64,000 nucleotides of DNA from Sphingobium arseniciresistens (GTDB lineage Bacteria; Pseudomonadota; Alphaproteobacteria; Sphingomonadales; Sphingomonadaceae), in NCBI GenBank assembly GCA_029167225.1, contig JARFNK010000011.1:1-64000 (forward strand). The letters run 5' to 3'. Positions 8,801 to 17,383 of the stretch are shown one piece after another (the first letter of the stretch is position 1; every line of letters begins with the position of its first letter). The notes beneath the pieces are model-generated. The model saw only the letters and a program-made list of their open reading frames with translations. It did not search any database and had not been told where the DNA came from. A program made the position numbers and the translations under genes.

Positions 8801-9334
8801 TCAGTCCTTATCGAGCAGCGCAATTGAAATGCGTTCCAAGGCCTTCGCCATATGCTTCTGTACCGCCGGGATGCTGATCCCCAGCTGCTCAGCGATCTCC
8901 CGGTAGCACAGCTCTTCCACGCGGTAGAGCAGGAACACCGTCCGCGTCCGTTCCGGCAAAGCGCCCAGCGCGGCTTCATATGTCCGCATGACGTCATTTG
9001 CCAACAGCGCCTCTTCCTGCGTCGCGGGCACGGCCACATCCTCGACGGATGGCAGAAATGCTGGCTGATTTGCCAGCCGCGACCGATCGATCAGGAGATT
9101 GGTCGCGATGCGCTGGAGATAGGCCGCCGGCCGCGCCGGCATGGCCTCGCGCGCTGCATGGGCGAGCCGAACAAAGGCCTCCTGCACCAGATCCCGCACT
9201 TCCTCGCTCGAGCGCAGGCGCCGTCGAAAATAGCGGTGCAGGCGAGGTCCCTCGACGTGGAACAGCGCTTCGATCAGATCTGCGTCGGCCTGCGAGCCGG
9301 ACGGAGACGAGGCACCTTCTTTGGAACCGCTCAC
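8801..9334 (-). CDS. ECF RNA polymerase sigma factor, FecI-like
   Basis: 177 residues with sigma region 2 (about 20-90, containing RDLVQEAFVRL and the ATNLLID helix) and region 4 (about 115-170, YREIAEQLGISIPAVQKHM helix-turn-helix). It is first gene of the sigma, FecR, receptor, isopeptidase series. It probably starts at GTG; the ribosome site is weak. Release from FecR on ligand binding should switch on the receptor promoter and perhaps the lasso biosynthesis promoter (inference). Confidence 0.92.
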   Translation of the reverse strand: MSGSKEGASSPSGSQADADLIEALFHVEGPRLHRYFRRRLRSSEEVRDLVQEAFVRLAHAAREAMPARPAAYLQRIATNLLIDRSRLANQPAFLPSVEDVAVPATQEEALLANDVMRTYEAALGALPERTRTVFLLYRVEELCYREIAEQLGISIPAVQKHMAKALERISIALLDKD

Positions 9335-9624
9335 GGCCAGCCCAGCCGTGCGCGACGGGACAAAGCCTTGCCAGGCAATCTGTGCATCGAGATCGGACCA
9401 CGCGCGGCAGCGCCCATCGGCCGGTCACCGCCGGCTTAGGAGCTTGCAGGGAGATGCCGCCGTTGGGCGAGGGCGCCCTGGTCCGGAACGGCCGCCTGTC
9501 GATTAAAGACCGGCGTGTGTGCCTGGCGGAAAATTCCACAGCATCGGTTGCCAGCGAAGTTCCGAGCTGCGACGCGATCATGATGGCAGGACCTGCAAAT
9601 TGCAACATGGCTGCTGGAGCGATG

Positions 9625-9783
9625 TCACCCGGGTTGGGTGACCGCATCCACGACCCCACCCGATCCGCGAATACGATCAACCAGACGCTGCAGTTCGGCC
9701 GCAAAATCATAGGCCTGCGCTTCGTCCAGCAAGACGAGCGCCTGGCCCATCAAATCCAGGGCTGACTTGACCCGTTCGTCCAT
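9625..9783 (-). CDS. Small conserved-looking protein of unknown function (52 aa)
   Basis: A short open frame starting MDERVKSALDLMG. The first ~38 residues would form amphipathic helices (ALVLLDEAQAYDFAAELQRL). A strong ribosome site, GGGGAGG, precedes the ATG by about six bases. It sits alone between the sigma gene and the nucleotidyltransferase-HEPN pair on the same strand. No family recognised. Confidence 0.55.
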   Translation of the reverse strand: MDERVKSALDLMGQALVLLDEAQAYDFAAELQRLVDRIRGSGGVVDAVTQPG

Positions 9784-9858
9784 GTCTCACCTCCCCGCTT
9801 CATCTTCGGAAGGGACATCGACGGGACTGGCGCCCATTTTATGCCATCGGCGTGGATT

Positions 9859-10782
9859 TTATTCGCGGGCCTGCTCATCGAGCTGTGCAAGCCGCGCCCT
9901 GCAGCTCGTTTCCACGAGTTCGGTCAGGCGCTTGGCGTGCATGCCGAGCCAGGTAAGCTGCTCCTCCGAAATCTGGTAATCTCGCGGATAGCGGGCCTTG
10001 ATATAGGCCTGCTGCAGCTTCTCGAACGCCGCGATGTGGGCGACATCCTCGCGCGGCCAGGCCGCGACGAGAGCGGCGTCATGCAGTTCGGCGGCGCTAC
10101 GCAATTCGACGATGTTGTGACTGTGTGGGGTGTACAGCGTGTAGGTGAGGAGCACCGTGTGGTAGAGGCGCTCCACGCATTGGTGGAGCTCGAAGGCAGC
10201 CTTTTTGATCCGACCTTTCTCGACATTCCCGACGTAGTCGTCCCAGAACTCGGCTGCGCTGACGAACCAGTCGTCGAAATATTCCCGACTCATCTTGCGA
10301 ACGCGTGACAGCGGCAGGGGCTTCGGCTCGGCAAACACCGCATCGTCGGTCTCGTACACGACGATGCCGTCGCGCAGGAAGTCGAGGAAGAAATAGCGCC
10401 CGCTTTCGAGCGAAGCGTTGATCTGCTCCATCGTGTAGACAAAATAATGGGCGGGCGAGCGCAGGCGATGGGTGAAACGATATTCGCGGTAGAGCCGCTC
10501 GGTCACATTGCGCCAATATTTGATGCGGTCGGTCAGCCGCTCATCGTTGACCATGACGATGAGATCCCAGTCGGAATGCTTGCCGACGCGCGTGTGATGC
10601 TCGTCGACCCAATCGTCACGCGCATGACTACCGTAAAGTACGATCTTGGTGATCCGCCCCTGCGACCGCCACTCCTGCTGGGCGAGCGAGAGCACATCCT
10701 CGAACTCCTCGAGGATCATCTCGATGATGCGGTCGAGCTCGGGACGTTCCGTGACCGGGACATGTTCGATCCCATGCCTCAT
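9859..10782 (-). CDS. Nucleotidyltransferase (MNT)-HEPN fusion protein
   Basis: 307 residues. The N-terminal minimal nucleotidyltransferase domain contains GSHARDDW followed by HSDWDLIVMV, matching the GSxxRxD and SDxDL metal-binding motifs. The C-terminal half is HEPN-like (REYFDDWFVSAAEFWDDY, then ELHQCVERLYH and HSHNI). In two-gene MNT/HEPN modules the transferase modifies and silences the HEPN RNase; here both are in one chain. It overlaps its paralogue upstream by four bases (ATGA). Whether this pair is a toxin-antitoxin unit or a regulatory enzyme cannot be told from sequence. Confidence 0.8.
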   Translation of the reverse strand: MRHGIEHVPVTERPELDRIIEMILEEFEDVLSLAQQEWRSQGRITKIVLYGSHARDDWVDEHHTRVGKHSDWDLIVMVNDERLTDRIKYWRNVTERLYREYRFTHRLRSPAHYFVYTMEQINASLESGRYFFLDFLRDGIVVYETDDAVFAEPKPLPLSRVRKMSREYFDDWFVSAAEFWDDYVGNVEKGRIKKAAFELHQCVERLYHTVLLTYTLYTPHSHNIVELRSAAELHDAALVAAWPREDVAHIAAFEKLQQAYIKARYPRDYQISEEQLTWLGMHAKRLTELVETSCRARLAQLDEQARE

Positions 10783-11735
10783 GCGCTCGTCTCCTCGATC
10801 CGTTCGGGCGCGCGGTTAGCTTCTGCCTTCAGCGCAGCAATCCGCTCCTCACAAACGATCCGCACAACCTCGGACAGCTCCTGTGCAATCTCACCCAGCC
10901 AGCGCAACTGCTCGGCCGTGATCTTGTAACCAGGCCGCGCATAGCGCGCCTTCACATAGGCGTCGCGCAGAATGTTGAACGCCGCCCGCTGCCAATGATA
11001 GTCCTGCGGCCAGACATAGGCGAACCGCCGGTCGAGTTTGTCTACCATTCCGCGCAGCGCCTTGATGTTATGATTGTGCGGGGCATAGAAGGTCAAGGTG
11101 AGAAGAGCGCAATTGTACAGATGCTCTACACATTGATGTAACTCGAACGCCGCTTTCGGGAGGCGGTTCACCCTCAAATTAGCCAGAAAATCATCAAAAA
11201 ACTCGCCGGCGTTTGAATACCATTCTGCGAAATATTCCTGTGCCAAAGCAAGCTTGTCTGCTGGCGTCTTTGGTCTCGGCTTGGGGAACGCAACGTCATC
11301 GGCATCGTAGAGAAGGATGCCGTCCTTCACCACGTCCATGAAGAAATAGCGTCCCTTCGAAAGGGCGCTGTGAACCTCCTGCCGCGTGTGCACGATGATC
11401 GACGGCAGGCTTTTGATGCGGCCGGCATCGCGCGCCCTGATGAAGCGATCGTCGAGATCAGCCCAGAAATCGGCATTCTCGACGACCTGCCTGCGATTGA
11501 CCATCACCAGCAGATCATAGTCCGACGAGTAACCCTTCTTCGTATGCGGCTCGTACACCCAGCCGCCGCGGGCAAAGCTGCCGTAGAGCACGATCTTGTG
11601 GATGCGACCCTTCTTCTTCCAGCCGGTGACCGAGCGGGCATGCGCGTCCTCGAACGCGGTGAGGATCGTTCGCAGCACGAAATCCCCGATCTCGCGCCGC
11701 CGGTCGGCCGGCAGATGGTCCAGATCGGTCCGCAT
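10779..11735 (-). CDS. Nucleotidyltransferase (MNT)-HEPN fusion protein, paralogue
   Basis: 318 residues, laid out like the downstream gene: transferase motif GSFARGGW then SSDYDLLVMV, a YFFMDVVKDGILLYD block, and a C-terminal HEPN-like region with ELHQCVEHLYNCALL and PHNHNIKAL. Clear tandem duplication followed by divergence, with translational coupling through the ATGA overlap. It sits four bases downstream of the PIN toxin gene, so these genes may be one transcript. Confidence 0.8.
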   Translation of the reverse strand: MRTDLDHLPADRRREIGDFVLRTILTAFEDAHARSVTGWKKKGRIHKIVLYGSFARGGWVYEPHTKKGYSSDYDLLVMVNRRQVVENADFWADLDDRFIRARDAGRIKSLPSIIVHTRQEVHSALSKGRYFFMDVVKDGILLYDADDVAFPKPRPKTPADKLALAQEYFAEWYSNAGEFFDDFLANLRVNRLPKAAFELHQCVEHLYNCALLTLTFYAPHNHNIKALRGMVDKLDRRFAYVWPQDYHWQRAAFNILRDAYVKARYARPGYKITAEQLRWLGEIAQELSEVVRIVCEERIAALKAEANRAPERIEETSA

Positions 11736-11739
11736 GCGA

Positions 11740-12186
11740 TCAACGAGCCGCCATTGCGTCGATCACCTGCAGCGCTCGCCGTCCACCGCGCACGGATTTG
11801 ACTGATAGCTTGTGGTCGAACGTCGCCAGCTTGCCCTGGCGGGATACGGCCAGCGCGAGCAGATAGCTGTCAGTGACCTGCTTGTGCGTCCGGATTTCGG
11901 ATATGTCGATCGCGTCGTTGCCAACCAGGTCGACGTCGTCCGACCAGAAGACGTGCCCGTCCAGCGCGCAGAGACGCCGAACGATCTCCGCCGCCTCGGC
12001 CGGCGACCCGGTCGAGTTGGGATAGCCTGGATGACCGACGATGCGGACGACCCCGTTCTGGGTGATCGGGCAGGTCGCCCATGACCGTCGCCCTTCCGCC
12101 TCGAACCACAGATGTGCGGCGTCATGGCCCACATGCGCGGGATCGATCAGCGCGATCAGAACATTGACGTCAAGCAGGAAGGTCAC
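11740..12186 (-). CDS. PIN-domain ribonuclease toxin (VapC-like)
   Basis: 148 residues starting MTFLLDVNVLIALID, with the first catalytic Asp in LLDVN and a later acidic cluster including SDDVD and TDSYLLALA. This is the TA-associated PIN group that cleaves RNA when free of antitoxin. The start overlaps the stop of the antitoxin gene by four bases, the standard VapBC layout. Confidence 0.88.
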   Translation of the reverse strand: MTFLLDVNVLIALIDPAHVGHDAAHLWFEAEGRRSWATCPITQNGVVRIVGHPGYPNSTGSPAEAAEIVRRLCALDGHVFWSDDVDLVGNDAIDISEIRTHKQVTDSYLLALAVSRQGKLATFDHKLSVKSVRGGRRALQVIDAMAAR

Positions 12187-12407
12187 GGCGCCTCGTCGCG
12201 CAGCGCGTTGACCATGTCGAGAGTGACGAGGGTCTCGCTTTTTGACGCGAGCAATGGCACGCCGTTGCGCTCGCCACCGCTCACCGGCCGCCGCAGCGCC
12301 TGGCGCGCCAGATCGGAAATGACGGTCCCCACGGGCCGGCGCTGCTGATCGGCCAGCTTCTTGGCCGCGCTGAGCACGTCATCATCGATCGTCAGTGTCG
12401 TTCGCAT
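12183..12407 (-). CDS. Ribbon-helix-helix antitoxin (VapB-like)
   Basis: 74 residues. The MRTTLTIDDDVLSAAKKLAD start is typical of ribbon-helix-helix antitoxins, with a C-terminal toxin-binding tail. Followed with overlap by the PIN toxin. It would bind its own promoter, probably in the 70 bases before it. Confidence 0.87.
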   Translation of the reverse strand: MRTTLTIDDDVLSAAKKLADQQRRPVGTVISDLARQALRRPVSGGERNGVPLLASKSETLVTLDMVNALRDEAP

Positions 12408-12477
12408 CTACCGTCCTGCATCAATCATCATGCATCATAGCGATTTGCGACCGAACCTCCAGCCTGCGCTTCACGAT

Positions 12478-12861
12478 TTACGGTTCGAGCATCTCGATCG
12501 CGCCGATGCGATCCATCATCTCGTGCAGCGTCGAGCGCGTCTCCTCCGAAAGCCGGACCGTTGTGCGCCGGTTGTCGTCGGGGTCGGCTTCGCGGACCAC
12601 CAGCCCCAGCTTGGCGAGCCTCGCTGACTGTCTGTGAGCGTTCGACGGCGAGGCCCCCGTGGCGAGGCAGGATTGATAGAAGGACTGGCCTTCCAATTCG
12701 GCGAGATAGAGTAACAATAGGCTATCCCAATAGGGGCTGATCGCAAAGCGCTTCCCCAAGGCCTCGACGACAAGGCGATGCTGATCGAGGAGCGCGCGGC
12801 AGACCAGACGCCGCGCTCGCATAAGGTCCTCCGCTTCCTCTCCTTTTCTGGCAATGTACAT
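12478..12861 (-). CDS. MarR-type winged-helix transcriptional regulator
   Basis: 127 residues. A helix-turn-helix is seen in GQSFYQSCLATGASPSNAHRQSARLAKLGLV, and a wing in VREADPDDNRRTTVRLSEE. A longer frame reaches 12915, but the ATG at 12861 is preceded by AAGGAAG at good spacing. The N-terminus (ARKGEEAEDLMRARRLV) is a dimerisation helix. Target unknown; it is not clearly linked to the TA genes downstream. Confidence 0.72.
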   Translation of the reverse strand: MYIARKGEEAEDLMRARRLVCRALLDQHRLVVEALGKRFAISPYWDSLLLLYLAELEGQSFYQSCLATGASPSNAHRQSARLAKLGLVVREADPDDNRRTTVRLSEETRSTLHEMMDRIGAIEMLEP

Positions 12862-13346
12862 CGCGCACTTCCTTTTGAAGTGCAGGCTCAAATCTATAAG
12901 TACAACTGCCGGCATGGATGCTTAGGCAATACTATCCCTTCTTCGGCCCAGAGCCTGCTATTTAGGCGCATCAAGAGTGGGTGGCGTCACGCAGCGATCT
13001 CGTGGCAGTTCACGAGAGTTCGTTCACCAGAACTAAAAGTGCGGCACGCATCGCTGCTGTAATACATTGTGAGCGTGTCACAAATCACTAATAGGGCCAT
13101 TCTGAGCAACATCTCTAGGGATTTTGTATCGCCGTCCTCGTCTCGGCGGCGCACTCAGGCTTGAGATATGGAACTATCAACCCGAAAAACCGTGAGCGGC
13201 TCAATGTGCGCGGCACGTTCAGCGAGGTCTTCAGTACAAGACCCGGCTGTTCATTCCCCTCGATCGGTCGGACGAGGGGGTTGAGGGCGATCCCAGCCAT
13301 GACACGGATCCGATCCGAACCGCAGGCTGTCCCACAGGTCAGGCGA
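12862..13346. other. Intergenic region, no gene seen
   Basis: About 485 bases between the MarR-type gene and the mucR-like gene. It is noticeably more A/T-rich than the flanking element and has no reading frame with coding character. It holds the promoter of the MarR-type gene and may mark a boundary between the lasso/TA module and the conserved element. Confidence 0.4.
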
Positions 13347-13383
13347 GAGACGGTCCGGGACCTTGATGGACCCGGACCGTCTC
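13347..13383 (-). terminator. Hairpin after the mucR-like gene
   Basis: A 13-bp perfect stem (GAGACGGTCCGGG with its complement) around an 11-base loop directly follows the mucR-like stop codon. It has no long T-run, so termination may be partial or the hairpin may only stabilise the 3' end. Confidence 0.55.
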
Positions 13384-13385
13384 GA

Positions 13386-14201
13386 TCACTCCGCTACGGC
13401 AGCGATCTCTGGCGCGGCTTCAGCCGGCGCCGCTGCCTCGCTGGCCGCCTTCCGCACCCGGCTGCGTTGGGGTTTCGGCGTCGCATCCGCGCTCGCTGCA
13501 GGAGCCTTGGCGGCACCGGACTTGGGGGCCTTGCTCTTGGGCTTCTTCGCCGCTGGTTTGAGTGCAGTCTCGACCGCCTTTGCGCGCTGGCGCCGCGCGG
13601 TTGCGGGTTTTGCCGGGGTCGTGTCGGCAACAACGGGCTCGCTCGCCTCGATAGGCGCGCCTGCAGGCGCCGTCTCACGCGCCTCTTCCGGCACCGTCGC
13701 CGGTGCAGGATCGCTCTGACGCTTACCACCGAGGCCCAGCTTCCGGGCAACCTCCCGGCGCGCGGCCGAATAGCTCGGCGCAACCAGAGGATAGTCGGCC
13801 GGCAGGTCGTAGCGCGAGCGATATTCAGCGGGTGTCAGGCCATGCGCCGACAAATGCCGTTTGAGGGCCTTGTAAGGCCTGCCGTCGATCAGGCTCAGTA
13901 TCTGATCGGGCGACGCCAGACTTTCCTCGATGGACACCGCAGGCTTGTATTCAGACGTGGCGGGCGGTGGTGTATCCACCGCGATCTCATCTGCTGTGGA
14001 GGATGCCGGTGCTTCCGCTACAACGTCATCCACAGGTCCGACCAGGGCTTCCTCTGCAATCCGCGTATCACCCAATAACGCCCGCCGTGTTCCCTCCACA
14101 AGCGCCGGCAGCTCACTGCTCGGGACGGTATTGTTCGCAAAATAGGCACTGAGCAACGTCACTGTCAAAGACATGACGCCCGAACTGTCGGTCTCGGCCA
14201 T
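13386..14201 (-). CDS. MucR/Ros-family regulator with long basic Ala/Lys-rich tail
   Basis: 271 residues. The middle (about 95-155) is the MucR core: ALKRHLSAHGLTPAEYRSRY, LPADYPLVAPSYSAARREVA and LGLGGK. The zinc-finger Cys of MucR (CLEDG) is Ser here (SLIDG), so the metal site looks lost. The last ~110 residues are rich in Ala, Lys, Pro and Arg, like a histone H1 tail, which would bind DNA without sequence preference. The N-terminus has the oligomerisation-type start TVTLLSAYFANNTV. A second, more standard MucR homologue lies at 24243-24740. Probably a nucleoid-like silencer of the element (inference). Confidence 0.82.
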   Translation of the reverse strand: MAETDSSGVMSLTVTLLSAYFANNTVPSSELPALVEGTRRALLGDTRIAEEALVGPVDDVVAEAPASSTADEIAVDTPPPATSEYKPAVSIEESLASPDQILSLIDGRPYKALKRHLSAHGLTPAEYRSRYDLPADYPLVAPSYSAARREVARKLGLGGKRQSDPAPATVPEEARETAPAGAPIEASEPVVADTTPAKPATARRQRAKAVETALKPAAKKPKSKAPKSGAAKAPAASADATPKPQRSRVRKAASEAAAPAEAAPEIAAVAE

Positions 14202-14511
14202 GCAATATCCTTTTTCTGGCTGGAACTACGGGTCTTCGACCATGCGTGCTTGAGCAATAGTAAACGGACTCGTGCCTCGATTTTTCGCGCGTGTCAAAGG
14301 GAGGGAAGGAAGTCCGTCATCGCGGCGTGGCGAGTGGCCTGCACAGCGATGCACGGGAGGATAACGGCCGTGCCTTCCGACGCCAACCGCCTGCACAAAT
14401 TGCCTCTGCCATCTACAGCAAGCCGTAGCTTCTGCGAGACCCTGCGACAACACGAACCGGGTCGGCGATAGCCGGGCAGCGCACGATCGACAGTGGTCGC
14501 CGAAAGTACAT
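14202..14511. other. Divergent intergenic region, no gene seen
   Basis: Lies between the minus-strand mucR-like gene and the plus-strand element array, so it should hold both promoters. No convincing coding frame. Confidence 0.4.
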
Positions 14512-14535
14512 CGAGCGAGGGGAGGAGGGAGACGG
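14512..14535 (+). repeat. Purine-rich leader tract, copy 1
   Basis: A G/A run (GAGGGGAGGAGGGAGA) about 42 bases before the next start codon. One of nine similar tracts in front of element genes. Confidence 0.5.
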
Positions 14536-14576
14536 ACTGAGGAGCGGGTAAGCCGCTCCAAAGTCAGGAGGACCCC

Positions 14577-15221
14577 ATGAGCTATGACGTGGCATTTCGC
14601 TATGCCCAGGCGCTCGACCCTAGCGCGCTGATCACATTCGGCACCACGCTTCACGCCATTCAGGCGGCGATCATCGATTGCCGCAATGCCGGCATCGACA
14701 TCGAAACCGATCCCGCCGTCATCTTGCTGGCGCGCCATCTCGCCCAGGTCTTGGCCGATCGACCCGCCAATGCCGAACTACGCCGCGACTGCATGGCGCG
14801 GATCGCGGACCTCAGAAACCGCCCCATGCTCAAGACACTCGCCCTGCGCGGCGTCGCCTATGACGAACCTGCCAAGCGCCTGTTCCACTCCGAAGGCCGA
14901 GCCGCGATGCGCCGCCTTGCCGAGGCGCTCGGCCTGGGCGAGGGTAGCTTTGACATCCGCTCTAACAAGGCCGGTCCTGCCGTGTCGGGCGAGATCACGC
15001 TGCACGGCGAAACGCTCTGGGTCCAGCTCTCACTCGGACCGTTCGGGCCCGACCGCGAGGTCTGTTTTCGCAAGGTCCGCGACCGCCAGGATCATATCGG
15101 CGAACGCAACCATTGGGCGTCGGTTCGCGAACTTGTCGAACCCGATCGCTTCGCCGAGCGTCTACGCCGCGACCTCAATCTCCCAGCCGCCGTGCCCGCC
15201 GCGCCGCGGCTGGTCGCCTGA
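14577..15221 (+). CDS. Conserved hypothetical element protein (214 aa)
   Basis: Starts at ATG after CAGGAGG. The N-terminal half is helical (ALITFGTTLHAIQAAIIDCRNAG), with a central region SEGRAAMRRLAEALGLGEGSFDIRSN and a beta-rich C-terminal part (ITLHGETLWVQLSLGPFGPDREVCFRKVRDR). No family recognised. First of three closely packed genes (11-base gap, then an ATGA overlap), so probably an operon. Confidence 0.75.
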   Translation: MSYDVAFRYAQALDPSALITFGTTLHAIQAAIIDCRNAGIDIETDPAVILLARHLAQVLADRPANAELRRDCMARIADLRNRPMLKTLALRGVAYDEPAKRLFHSEGRAAMRRLAEALGLGEGSFDIRSNKAGPAVSGEITLHGETLWVQLSLGPFGPDREVCFRKVRDRQDHIGERNHWASVRELVEPDRFAERLRRDLNLPAAVPAAPRLVA

Positions 15222-15232
15222 CGGAGGAGCCC

Positions 15233-15685
15233 ATGCGTATCCTCCTCACGCGCACCCGGATCGGCACGGAGCCGCCAAGCTACTCCTACCGGGTCTATGT
15301 CCCCTTCTCCGAGATCTCGCTCGAGCGACAGGCGCTGATCTCGATGCACTCCGACTACGGCATGGGCACCGGCCTCCTTGCCCGACTCCCGGACGTCATC
15401 GCGCCGATGGTGCATCTCGAATCCGCGCCCGGCCTCGACAAACACAACCTTGGCAAGCTCATCGACGGCGTGGCCGATCGCGTGGGCGCGGTGCTGCTCG
15501 CAGAGGTCTTTCCCGAAATGGCGGAGCGAACCGTTCCATTCCGCCTCACCGTGCCGTCCGCCCCTCCCAGTGCTCGGCTCTTCGGGACGATCGACAACCT
15601 GTCGGGCCGCTACGAGCCGCTCTCCTGCGCGGTGGAGAGCCTCACCGCTGCCGGCCTCGGATTTCACAGGGAGAGCAACCGATGA
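15233..15685 (+). CDS. Hypothetical protein (150 aa)
   Basis: The start MRILLTRTRIGTEPP is chosen because GGAGG lies seven bases before it; the longer upstream frame is noise. No domain recognised. Its stop overlaps the start of the next gene. Confidence 0.7.
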   Translation: MRILLTRTRIGTEPPSYSYRVYVPFSEISLERQALISMHSDYGMGTGLLARLPDVIAPMVHLESAPGLDKHNLGKLIDGVADRVGAVLLAEVFPEMAERTVPFRLTVPSAPPSARLFGTIDNLSGRYEPLSCAVESLTAAGLGFHRESNR

Positions 15686-17016
15686 TCTCGGAGCCGTTCG
15701 ATCCGGCCGACGAGGCCACCTGGATCGCTCATGGTCGCCGGCCGGAGCATGCCACCATTCTCGCCGACGCCTGGCGCCGCTTCCCGGATCTGCCGAACGA
15801 GGCCGACCGGGAAGCCAGGGTCGCGCGGATGCGTGACCGGGCCCTCGCGCTGCGCCCGGTCATGGAATCCATGTCCAAAGCCGCCGAGGAGGAGCGACAG
15901 GCCCGCAATTTCACCTTCACCGAGACCAAGATCGCCAGCGGCAAGGGCGACGATCGCGATCACGCCATCCTTCGCGCACGCAGCCTTCACGGCTACGACT
16001 GGGACAGGGCGGTACGCTACGCCTCAGGGTGGCATGCTGCTGCCGCCGGCTGGGAGCCGGAGGTGCGGCGAGCGGGATGCGGGACGCCAGCGACCTTGGC
16101 TTACGACCAGGGTTTCGCCGACGGCGGCGGCAATCGTGACGACCTCTTCGATGCCGCACGGCGAGCGTACGAAGCGGCCTCATTGCCCGAGGCGCTGCCG
16201 GCGCCCATTACCGGGCGGCCGCTTCCGAGCGCCTGGCCCAAGCCCACCGACGACCCGCTTCCGGCGAGGTGGACGCGACGGCTCCTCATCCTCGGTGCGC
16301 CCGAAGTGGGATGGATCCGCGAAAGCGCGGCCGAGCAGTCCGAATCCGCTCTGCTCCTTCCAGCCCTTCGCGCCTGCGATGGCAAGGACAAACTCGCCGT
16401 CATCGTGATTTCCAGCACCGGGTTTCATGAGCTCGCGAATTCCGTGCCAGACGCGGCCGCGATCGAGCCCTTATCCGCAGCCGCCGTCTCGTTCGATCCG
16501 CGACTGGAAGACCAGCTTCGCAGTTTGCTCGCTGGGCGCGATTTCGATGATATCCTCGTCGCCGCCCAAGGCCCCTACCTCGCGCTCCTCGACCTGCACG
16601 CCGCGGCGCTGCCGCTCTGCCGAACCATGGAGCGCACCCGAAACACCGTGCTGCAGCAGCGCGCCCACTTCAACGTATGGCGAGATCGCGGGCTTATGGC
16701 GGGAGAAAGCCTTGGCGCCGGACACATCCGCTGGGGCAAGGCGGTCAAGGGCCTCACCGGCAAGCTCGGCGAGTTCACGGCTCGCTATCCCGGAAAGCGG
16801 CCCGGCGGCGGGCACCGCATCGTCATCGAGACGGCGGACGGGCAGCTTGCAACGGGCTATGTGTCAGCCCGAGGCGAGCCGCTTTCCCCCGAAACCATCA
16901 TCAGCAATCGCGCTCATCTGCGCAAAACGATGGCCGCCCGCCTGCGGGCTTTCGGGGGCGCAACGCGGCTGGCTGCGACGCGCCTGCCCGATTTCCTGAA
17001 CCTCTCCGCAACCTGA
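15682..17016 (+). CDS. Hypothetical element protein (444 aa)
   Basis: Begins MISEPFDPADEATWIAHGRR at the ATGA overlap with the preceding gene. The N-terminal ~60 residues are helical and charged. Residues about 230-310 look like an alpha/beta domain (RRLLILGAPEVGWIRE, KLAVIVISSTGF, FDDILVAAQGPYLALLDL). The C-terminus (AHLRKTMAARLRAFGGATRLAATRLPDFL, split here as two adjoining motifs, the Arg-rich helix and the FGGATRLAATRLPD end) reappears in degraded form at 18244-18342, beyond a toxin-antitoxin pair. Function unknown. Confidence 0.75.
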   Translation: MISEPFDPADEATWIAHGRRPEHATILADAWRRFPDLPNEADREARVARMRDRALALRPVMESMSKAAEEERQARNFTFTETKIASGKGDDRDHAILRARSLHGYDWDRAVRYASGWHAAAAGWEPEVRRAGCGTPATLAYDQGFADGGGNRDDLFDAARRAYEAASLPEALPAPITGRPLPSAWPKPTDDPLPARWTRRLLILGAPEVGWIRESAAEQSESALLLPALRACDGKDKLAVIVISSTGFHELANSVPDAAAIEPLSAAAVSFDPRLEDQLRSLLAGRDFDDILVAAQGPYLALLDLHAAALPLCRTMERTRNTVLQQRAHFNVWRDRGLMAGESLGAGHIRWGKAVKGLTGKLGEFTARYPGKRPGGGHRIVIETADGQLATGYVSARGEPLSPETIISNRAHLRKTMAARLRAFGGATRLAATRLPDFLNLSAT

Positions 17017-17119
17017 TCCAACGTGCGGTCCTGTCCTCATAGTTGATCCAGGCGCGACCGCTACACCCGAACTTGACATTTACCCGGAAACTCCGTATTT
17101 TACGGATAGGAGAATCATC

Positions 17120-17383
17120 ATGCCCCAAACCGTCAGTTCCGTTGAGGCGTCCAAGGCCTTCGGCCGCATCAGCCGGCAGGCGCTCGTCGCGCCCCTTACC
17201 ATCACGCACCATGGCCATGATAGTCTCGTGCTGATGTCGGCCGCCGAATATCAGCGCCTCAAGAGGCGCGATCGTGAGGTATTGACGTTGGCAGATTTCA
17301 CAGAAGAGGATCGCGCAGCGGTTGCCGCGTCACGTGCACCTGCCGAGGCGGCAGCATTCAACGACGAGATCCGGGATAATTAA
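17120..17383 (+). CDS. Phd/YefM-type antitoxin
   Basis: 87 residues. The N-terminal VSSVEASKAFGRISRQAL and ITHHGHDSLVLMSAAEYQRL pattern is typical of the Phd/YefM fold; the acidic C-terminus would wrap the toxin. Its TAA stop shares one base with the toxin ATG. SD AGGAG upstream. Confidence 0.85.
   Translation: MPQTVSSVEASKAFGRISRQALVAPLTITHHGHDSLVLMSAAEYQRLKRRDREVLTLADFTEEDRAAVAASRAPAEAAAFNDEIRDN

Noticed and set aside
8994..9765. Long frames on both strands across the sigma gene and its upstream region
   Set aside because: Arg/Pro/Ser-rich shadow frames without domain; only the 52-aa frame at 9625-9783 has SD and coding character.
14686..15681. N-terminal extension of the 444-aa gene frame
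   Set aside because: It is out of frame with two real upstream genes; the ATG at 15682 forms the usual ATGA overlap.
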